From: Deltaproteobacteria bacterium
GTDB taxonomy: Bacteria; Myxococcota_A; Polyangia; DRWM01; JAAZOP01
Assembly (NCBI GenBank): GCA_016218765.1
Contig: JACRCZ010000086.1
Coordinates: forward strand, 1 to 64,000
Reading direction: 5' to 3'
DNA length: 64,000 nucleotides
In this document: piece by piece, positions 1 to 8,400 of the stretch
Numbering within the stretch: position 1 is the stretch's first letter
How the letters are laid out: each line of letters starts with the position of its first letter
Program-made: the position numbers and the translations under genes
Notes under the pieces: model-generated
Databases searched by the model: none
What the model saw: the letters and a program-made list of their open reading frames with translations, nothing else
What the model was told of the DNA's origin: nothing

Positions 1-1
1 C

Positions 2-43
2 AAGGACGGCATCGTCCGCCTGGCCCACGGCCTTCCCGACTGA
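2..43 (+). CDS. 3' end of an unidentified gene (partial)
   Basis: The frame beginning at base 2 reads KDGIVRLAHGLPD and then a TGA stop. The codons end in G or C as in neighbouring genes, so this is probably the C-terminus of a gene that starts left of the window. Thirteen residues are too few to name a family. A CTCTGC-type short repeat follows it directly. Confidence 0.35.
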   Translation, partial: KDGIVRLAHGLPD

Positions 44-89
44 TCTGCCCCTCTGCGTCTCTGCACCCCTGCGGCTCTGCGCGAAACCC
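44..89. repeat. short CTCTGCG-type interspersed repeat
   Basis: The stretch repeats the word CTCTGC or close variants several times (CCTCTGCGTCTCTGC, then CGGCTCTGCGCGAAA). It has the same style as the other short direct-repeat elements of this window (CGCAAAGG and CTCAGCG types). It sits just after a stop codon, the usual place for such elements. Only one copy is seen here. Confidence 0.35.
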
Positions 90-249
90 CGAGGTCGGCT
101 GGCAGGTGGGTGCGCAGCACCCAGTACGGGGGATGCACCCCACGCGGTTGTGGCGGTCGAGCGGCGACCGGAAGCGCGATAACATTTCCGCGAACGTGCT
201 GGGGCGCGACGACGTGTTCGTCGCAGGCCACCACCGCGAACCATAGGAG

Positions 250-545
250 CCGTCATCGCAGCCAGCACGATCGGCCCCGACTCAACGGAACATCGTCTCC
301 GTCTGGCCGGCATCGTACCCGCGGCCGGGCCGATAGGCGAAGTTGCACGACTGGAGCTGCACCACGTCCTGGAGTCGACGTCCAAGTCGGAGAGACGGAC
401 TCCTCCGTCGCCGCATTTGGACCCGCATCGCGCGGTGCAGGACGCACGTCGCCATGGGCTTGCCCCTTCCGAGCCATCGATCTCGGCAACGACACAGTCG
501 CCAAGAACCTTGATCGCCATGACGTTCGCGAACGAGACACCGTCC
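250..545 (-). pseudogene. decayed fragment of the SpvB/FG-GAP region of the upstream toxin-like gene
   Basis: Read on the minus strand, this stretch aligns with about 8085-8365 of the large SpvB/RHS gene in the same window. Matching peptide pieces include ATCVLHR, LQDVVQLQ and GRGYDAGQTETMF; the intact gene has ATCVLHR, LQDIVQLK and GRGYVAGQTETMF at about residues 755-840. The copy has small indels, frame changes and an in-frame TGA straight after ETMF, so it is not functional. It begins right at the stop codon of the preceding open frame. It looks like the remnant of a tandem or recombined second copy of the toxin-like gene. Confidence 0.75.
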
Positions 546-2495
546 TCACTGCACCAGCCACCACGTGGACGGTGCCTCCGCGACCCACAGAGTATCGCTC
601 CACGTGGTCCCCGTCGATACTACCGCCCGACACCCCTCGCCCACCGCCCCGATGAATCCGTCCACCATGGTCACACGTCCACCTATCGTGTCCAGCAATA
701 GGCCACGCCCCGACACTTCAGCAGGTGGCGCCGACCCACATTCCCACGGCCGCCTCCGCATGTCCGCCCACGCGCATGACACATCTGCACGGTCCTCCGC
801 CTGCATCCCGTCCCCGTCGCGCAGCGCCACCCCCACGCACCCACCCCCAGCCGCCACGACCACGGCTCCCCCATCGAGAGGACCCACACCATCTTCAAAC
901 TTCACCGCCCGGGCGCCCGTCCCCCCATCAACGACGACGTACTGCGTGCCCCCTTGACAATCTACCACCGCAACCCTCGTAACTTCTCGCTCTACGTCGG
1001 CGCAACCCCACACCGGCAACCACTTCGCGTCGCAGCCCCGCGACGCACACGATTGCAGCATCCCATCCGCCTCGCGGTCCGCATAGGAAACTCCTCTCCC
1101 TCCGGCGTTGCCCGTCCACGAATCCACCACCCCGGCGCCTGCCAAGTCGAGCTTCTCCAGGAACCGCTCTCCGGCGCAAGCTGACCAATACGGAATTCCG
1201 TCTCGCGGAGGAATCGGCCAGAGCCCCTCGCCTTCCGCCATCCAGGGACCCAACGCCGCTCCTTCTCTATTCGCCACGATCAGCCGTGGGGCATCGCCCG
1301 ACATCCCGCCGCTGGACACACACTGCCGCCAACCTTCAACTGTTACGATCCCTTCCGCGCACAGTTCGCCATCAGGAACGGACCACCCATGGTTAGGGCA
1401 CCGTTGCCGCACCCCCGAGCACCAGTAGACGTGCGTTACTAACCCCGGCAGGCTCCACGAGTAAACCAATGTACTGCTGGGCACGTCGACGAACAGGATT
1501 CGACCTTCGCCGCTCGACGTGTACGCAAGCGATGCCGCAAGCAAGCCCGTACCGGGGACGGCGTTGTATCCCATTCCCAACGCATCGGGCCAGGACCCGT
1601 CGGCCCACGCGGGGTCAAAGCGCAACGGCCCCGGAGGTCCGCCGTCGCACCATCGCCAAAGCCTCCCGTCGCGAACTCCCACGACGCAGCCGTGACCGAC
1701 ATCTCCGACCCAACCGTCCCACTCGCCGCAAATCCCGCCACCGTCGTCGACCAGAAGGAAGGAGGCGTGCCCACCGCCCCCCGCGGCATCGTCGACTTCG
1801 GCGTCATGCGCCCATCGCACGGCGAAGACAAACCGTCTCATGGCGATGTCATGCCACAGCAGGTGCGCCCCAGCAACATCCCCGAGTCCGGGAATGGCGT
1901 CCCGTGCCGCGGTCTCCAGGCTGGCCGTGACCCACCCCGCCCTCGCTGCGCACGGCGGGACCCCAGCCTGACACGATGTTGCCAGGAGACACGTCCAGGG
2001 AAGTAGCGACGCGAGGAGACCCGCCGCGCGGGGACTATCTCTGGAGCGTTCGCCTCTCCGACGCGAACGCCGGCCTGCGGCGCCAGAGCTCCAACGCCGG
2101 TCTGCGCCATCGGGCAGCCCTGCCCCGGCAAACTCGAATGCGACAAGGCGTCCCATGGCGCGAAGGACCGCCGCTTCGGCACACGACTCGACCGAACGAC
2201 GGTAGCCAGGAACTCCCGCCGCGCCCACGGAACACGGCTCCCCGCGCTGCCGCGCCTTGTCCTCACGCACCTCCGCCGCGGCAGCGAGCCCGTCGGCGTC
2301 GACCGCCCGCTTCGCGCTCGTACCGTTCGGACACGCACGCACTCCACCGTCTGCCAGAGCCGCGAATGGACCAACGGCCAAGCGCCCATCGGGCCCCTGC
2401 CAGCGCTGCGGGCTCGAGTCGCGGGATTCGCAACGGCGCCGCACAGACACGGACTTGCCACTGCATTCCGGTGAAAGGAGCGCCCCGGACACCAT
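546..2495 (-). CDS. hypothetical, possibly lipoprotein; candidate partner of the upstream toxin-like protein
   Basis: The open frame starts with an ATG lying 3 bases past the TAG of the SpvB/RHS gene, so the two could be translationally coupled. The first 150 codons look compositionally odd and may not be real. An internal hydrophobic stretch (LLASLLPWTCLLATSC, around residues 160-175) resembles a lipoprotein signal, and the Trp/Gly/Val-rich part after it (for example WDGWVGDVGHG) looks like real protein. No start codon lies directly before that signal; the nearest is an ATG at 2156. I recognise no family. The position directly downstream of a polymorphic-toxin-like tip is where an immunity or accessory gene would be expected, but this is inference. 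The gene ends at a decayed toxin fragment. Confidence 0.5.
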   Translation of the reverse strand: MVSGALLSPECSGKSVSVRRRCESRDSSPQRWQGPDGRLAVGPFAALADGGVRACPNGTSAKRAVDADGLAAAAEVREDKARQRGEPCSVGAAGVPGYRRSVESCAEAAVLRAMGRLVAFEFAGAGLPDGADRRWSSGAAGRRSRRRGERSRDSPRAAGLLASLLPWTCLLATSCQAGVPPCAARAGWVTASLETAARDAIPGLGDVAGAHLLWHDIAMRRFVFAVRWAHDAEVDDAAGGGGHASFLLVDDGGGICGEWDGWVGDVGHGCVVGVRDGRLWRWCDGGPPGPLRFDPAWADGSWPDALGMGYNAVPGTGLLAASLAYTSSGEGRILFVDVPSSTLVYSWSLPGLVTHVYWCSGVRQRCPNHGWSVPDGELCAEGIVTVEGWRQCVSSGGMSGDAPRLIVANREGAALGPWMAEGEGLWPIPPRDGIPYWSACAGERFLEKLDLAGAGVVDSWTGNAGGRGVSYADREADGMLQSCASRGCDAKWLPVWGCADVEREVTRVAVVDCQGGTQYVVVDGGTGARAVKFEDGVGPLDGGAVVVAAGGGCVGVALRDGDGMQAEDRADVSCAWADMRRRPWECGSAPPAEVSGRGLLLDTIGGRVTMVDGFIGAVGEGCRAVVSTGTTWSDTLWVAEAPSTWWLVQ

Positions 2496-2498
2496 CCG

Positions 2499-5400
2499 CT
2501 ACTCCGCCGGCCCGCCTACGCCCACTTGTGGCTGCCCAATCGCAGCGCGAAGACGATTCGCATCAAGATCTGCTGCTGTGGCGGCATAGACGTCGGCCTG
2601 CCCGCCACTGTACGGCATCCCATACTCCTCCTTCAGGTAAGCCAACTCGCCACCGTTGATCGCCCTCTGCTGCTGAGAAAGCGAGTGCTTGCCCTGCGTC
2701 CAGTCAAAGGTGATGCGGAACTCCTCGAAGGGCCTGATTGCCGAACCGACCTCGTCCGAACGACCCGCTTGCGCGTATAGCGCCGCCACGCGCGCTTCCG
2801 CCTGCCAGATGTCGGAGTCCATCGGTCCGACCACGAACGCAGTCCGCCAACAATGAATCGCCAACTCGTGCAGCAACGATCCTCCAATCCGTGACTCGAG
2901 GTAGCTCGTGCCAGTTTGGTAGTCGGCCCGTCGTTCAAGTGCCTCTCGGGACTGCGGGTCGAGCACCCAGACTCGCCCCCCGGCCGCCGAGCCCCGGCTT
3001 TCGCCGAAGTTGTCGTTGTCCGGATCGTCGTCCGCGCCCCATGCGACGTAAATCGGGGATTGCTCTAGGCTCAACTGGTAGACACGCTGGTACCATTCCG
3101 AGACTGGCCTTCCCAATTGGGTCGATACGACTTCTGGGTCCTCAAGGCGCAACTGATACTCGCCTTCGTCCGTGATGGTAAGCGCTGCGTAGTACTCTTC
3201 GCCAGCGTTGATTTCGTGCATGGCGGCCCGCAAATCAGTGAGCTGCTCCATCGCGGCGTCGAGAGAGTGCCCCAGACCAGGGGCAACGCCGTCCTTGGCC
3301 ATCTGTGTGGCTGTCGCGGTTCTGCCGAAATAGATCTGTTCTCCAACCGGGTCCACGAAGACCATGGGGGAGTTCCCGCAGTACGCATATAGATTGGCCG
3401 TGGCCCGCGGAAGCGTCGTTGAGGAAGGTCTGGACGCCTGAAAGGCCATCCCATCGGGAGAGACCCATCGCCCCAAGCGAGCATCATCCGAGCGAGTTCC
3501 CGCATGCAACAGTTCGACGGACCTATCCCGTTCGTGCCCGGCGAAATCGTGGCGGGTCGGTTCCTGCCCACTACTGTAAGAGTCGTCGAGTGTGCGCTCG
3601 TGGGCGCCGAAGGCAAGGTAGGCGACTTGACGGACCGACCGGCCGCTCACCCCGTCAGTAACGCTTCTGATCGACGATACGTGGTCGGTTGTGTTCACTC
3701 TGTACTGTTGGTATCCGCCCCCATCAGTTGTGACGTTCACGAGTTCCCAGACGTTCGCTGGACCATCATTCAGGGTGCGAACTGCCACGCTGGTGGAGCC
3801 GGCCAAGAACCACTCAAACCGCTTCCGGTACTTGCTTGACACTTCCGTGGACTTGGTGGCAAGCGGCGCGAACGCGTCGCCGGCCACGAATTCCTCGGCC
3901 TTCAGGCGTCTGTGCCGGGCGAAGTCGAAGACGTTCACGAGACGGGTCGCAGGACACCACCAGCGGTGCTCGTGGCCACTTGTGAGGAGCATTGCGTCCG
4001 GCGAGGGGTCGCGAGTGCAATCTGGGAGCGGTGGCTCAGTGGCAGAATCCGAGCCAACCGCTGATCTTCGTTCAGCGGTGACGAGATTACCGTCGTCGTC
4101 CCAGGCAAAGAACAACGCGAAGTCCGGGCCTTCCTTGCATCCCTCGCCGTCGGGGCCGCCCGTCGCATCCTCCTGGGCGCAGCCGCGCGGACGATGCACC
4201 ACCAGGGCCGCCATGTTGCCGGCGGCGTCGTAGTACGCGCGAAGCTGGTCGTCGCCGACGGCGGACGTGGCCGCGTAAAGCGCGTGCGGCGCCGCGTTGC
4301 CCGCGCGGTCGGCCACGCACCGGCCAAGAACGTCCTCTCGGCCCGGATCCACGCCATTGCTCGCGCGACAGGTCGGGTCGTCGCTCACCGGCAGCGGGCC
4401 AAGGCCCGGGTCCGCGCCGACCTGGAGCCCGTTCACGATGTTCCCCAGACTCCAGCCGTAGAAGTGGTCGGCGTCGTCGTCCCAGGTCCGCATCGACCCA
4501 AGCGCGTCGAACGTCCACGTCTGCGCGGCCACCCGGTCCGGCTGAAGCCGCTTGTAGAACGGCTCCGCCCTCGTCAGCCTGTAGAGCGCGTCGTACTCGT
4601 ACTCAATGTCGTACGTCACGAACGTCCGGTGCTCCGGCGTTTCTGCGCACTCGGCGGACGGCTCGAGGCCGTCGTCCATCGCGATCCAGCAGTCGGGACG
4701 GCCGTCGTCAATGCGCACGATGTTCGAGGCCGAGTCGTACGTGTAGCGGTAGTCCTGGAGCACGAGGCCGTCGAACTGGCGCACGTCGCTCTTGCGGGAA
4801 AGCCGCTGCCGCGAGTCGAAGGCGTACGTCTCCAGCGTGCCGGCGGTCGAACAGACGCAGGTCGAGGCAGAACCGTCCTCGGGCGGCGTGCAGTACAGGT
4901 CCGTCAAGGAGTCCCGGCAGACCTGATCGCCGTACTCCACCAGGATCTTGCGGCCCTGCGCGTCGTACTCCGTGCGCCGCACGAGCGGCTGGTACTCCGT
5001 CGCTCCGACCTCCAGAAAGCTCACGCGCTCGACCAGCCCGCGTTCTCCGTAGGTGTATGCCATGAGCGAGCCGTCCGGGTTGGCCTCGAGCTGGAGGCGC
5101 TGGGCTTCGTCGAAGACCGAGTGTGAAAAATACCCGGTCGTGACGTCCGGATGGACCTGCCGTCCGGACCAAATCGCCCATCCATGGCAGTCGTAACCGA
5201 GGACCACCGTGCCCGCTCGGTCACGCGTCCAAGACGGCCGACCGTCAAGCGGCCCCTGGCGCGTGGGCCGGGTGCCACACGGCGGGATCGGCTCGGCGAG
5301 GATTGGCGCCGACCAACCGGTCGAGGACGCGGGGTACTCCCTGTCGAAGCCGTAGAGCACGTCGAGGCACGGCGAATGGCCGGCGGAAGGCAGGTTGTCG

Positions 5401-8400
5401 TCGCCGAGCGCGCAGGTCTGCCCCGCGGTCCCGCCGGTGGTCGCCCACGAGCCGGCGGCGTAGGACACCTCGCCTTCAAGATCCTCAGCGACGAGCCTTC
5501 CTCCGCGGTCGTACCAGTAGCGGTTGACGATCCTGCGGGCGTCCTTCGTCGCGATCAACCTGTCCAAAGGGTCATACGCGTACCGGTAGATCCCGGCGTC
5601 GGGGTCGTCGTTCACGACACGCCGGCCGAGCGTGTCGTACGTCTGCGTCTTGGTGACGCTCTCCGTCGAAGAGAACGCCGCGTCCCGGGCGTCGCCGCCG
5701 GTCCGGCCACGCGTCATCTCCACGACGGCGCCCAGCGGGTTGTAGCGCAGCCCCGTCGCAAAGACCTCGAGCCCCGGGGAATCCGCCGAGCGGTTGCGCT
5801 CGACGGTCCGCACCGTGCGGCCCTGGCCGTCGGTGTACGTCGTCGCCGGGGTACCGTGGTAGACGCCGGGGCCGAGGTCGCCGGCGTCCCAGATGTCGGT
5901 CACGAGCGCGCCGTAGCGCGTCGCCACGACTTCCGTGCCGTCGGTCGTCCAGGCCCGCGCGACCCTTCCGAACGGGTCGTAGGCCGAACGCGCGTAGAGC
6001 GACGGCGAGGTGGGCGCGACGCCGTCCGGCACATCGGGGCTGCGAGCCGTGGACGGCAGGAACGCCTGCCGCACGGCGCCCTTCGCATCGAACGACTGCA
6101 CCCCGGACTGGATGTACTCCAGGCCGTCCTCGGCGTCGCCCTCGGCGATCGCCGCGCGAGAACGGCCCATGCCGTCGACGTAGGCCCACGCTTCCAGGGT
6201 CTCGCCAGCGATGGTGTCCACCCGCGCAGTCGACTCGCAGTCCTCGTTCGTGCGGGTGTTGACGTAGGAGAGCATCGAGCGCAGGTGGTAGGCGATCTCG
6301 GCGGCTGGCTCGCCACAGCCCGGGCGGTACATCCCGGTCGGACGGCCGAGCTTGTCGAGCAGAACCTCGGTCACCAGACCCGACGGATCGGTCGCCGTGC
6401 GGATCGCGCCGTATTCGGCGTACCAGGTGGCCGAGGTGGTGAGCGTCGCGGGACTACCGTCGGCGCGCGTCCCTGTGGCCGGCCCGGTCGTCGCGGGGTC
6501 GGAAACGTCGATCGTTTCCAGGACTGGCGACGCCGCGTAGTCCGTGTCGTACTCCACCCACGCCTGCCCCATCGGGGCGCTGCACGTGCCTCCCGCGCAG
6601 GTGTGGTCGGGCTGGCAGAACTGCCCGGCGTCGAACTCGACTTCGCTGCGGATGTAGGAGAGGCTCGCGTCCGGCGCGTTCCAGTGCTCGGGATCGCTGC
6701 CGGCGACGTAGATGAAGCGCGGCAGATGGCCGCACGGGTCGCCCGGCTCGAAGATGGTGAAGGTGTCCACCAGCTTCTCGCCGGCGACGTCCGACTCCGT
6801 CCAGCTCTCCGCGACCGGGTGGATGTAGAGGAGGCGGATCATCGCGGCGTCGTAGCGCGCATGGCTCGTGACCTCGTCGTCGAGGAACTCCGGGTCAGCG
6901 CCCATCGGATCGAACGCGCCGTCGTTGATGCTCGTTCCGACGTTGCCCCAGAAGTCGACGTCGGCGACCGCCGAATGCAACACGTACTGCTGCCCAGCGG
7001 GCAGGTTCTTCACCCGGAGATTCCAGTCACCGGCGCCGAGCGAGGCGACGGTCCCGTCGTCGACCACGCCGTCGTAGACGGTGTACCCGCCGGCCGGCGA
7101 CGCGGGTACCGTGCCCGTCGGCCGGACGCTCGTGTCGTACACCCACGAAAAACTGTCCTTGGCGTACGGGTACCAGACCGATCGGCCGCTCATTCCCGGC
7201 TGGTAGAGCCGACGCACCGCGTATCGGCTGGTGGCGGCGCCCTGGCAGATCGAGTTCGGGGCGTTGTTCCACCGGCCCTCGTCGCAGGTTTCGGTCGCGG
7301 TGACCGCGCCCTTGAGCGACTCGAGCGGGTTTTCGACGAAGCGACACCCCGGGTGTAGGAGCGGGCTCTCGTACGCGTCCGCGCCGTCGAGGTCGTCGCA
7401 GGCCCAAGCCGGCATCAGGCCCGGCTCGAACCGGGTGACCGCGACGGACGTTGGCGAGTTCGCATCCCCCACGGTCTTCACCATCGCCTCGCCAAAACCC
7501 CTGAACTCCGCCTCCCATCCATCGTAGAAGGCATCTTTGTACTTGTACTCCGTCACGTAGCGCCCGCCAAGCCCGTCGGAGACGGCAGACGACGCGACAA
7601 CCTGGGAGGGGAACGGGGCGAAGGCCGTCCACGGATGGACCAGATGGTCGGTCTCGTCGGGCGTCACGCGCGCCTCGGCCGCGTAGGCCGTGGTCGACCG
7701 GTACGAGATCTCCGACGTCTTGCCCATCCCGTTCGCGACGGAGACGAGTAGCCGCGGCTGGATGCCGCCGGTGAAGTCGAGGAACTGGTAGTTGCGGCCG
7801 TTCCCCCACATCACGTCCGTGGTGGTGGAGCCGTTCACGTCGGCGACGCGAACGCGATTCACGATGCCGGGATGGTAGGGCACGCCGTCGAGGACGACGC
7901 GGTCGCTCCAGGCGAAGCCGCCGAGATTGAGCCAGGCGTCCACGGCGTCGAAGCGCACCTGCACCAGGTCGGTGAGGCCGTCGGCGTTTACGTCGGCAAG
8001 GGAGATCCGTGCGTCATCCTCGATGGTGAGGATGTGCGGCGAATTGGCCATCGTCTGCTCGAGGTCGGGTCCGTACGTGCCGGCCTCGCAGCTCGCGCGA
8101 TCGGCCGCGACGCCCCAGAACATCGTCTCCGTCTGGCCCGCGACGTAGCCGCGGCCCGGCCAGTAGGCGATGTTGCCGGACTTGAGCTGGACGATGTCCT
8201 GGAGGCCGTCGCCGTTCATGTCGGAGAGCCGGATGTCGCCGTCGCTGAACTGGACCGGCATCCCGCGGTGCAGGACGCAGGTGGCGATGGGCTGATCGCG
8301 GCCGGAGGCATCGACCTCGGCGCCAACGCAGTTTCCGAAGGCGTCGATGACGGGCGTGCCGAAGCGGCCGTCGTAAAAATCGTCGGTGCCGCAGCGGGAG

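Noticed and set aside
2853-2870. Classical HExxH zinc motif in the RHS tip
   Set aside because: The residues are HELAIH, which is HExxxH, so the M91/NleD pattern does not fit directly; I kept only a general zincin-like call.
4194-7358. Plus-strand frames of 310 and 735 residues opposite the SpvB/RHS gene
   Set aside because: No start site, no motif and a composition typical of antisense reading.
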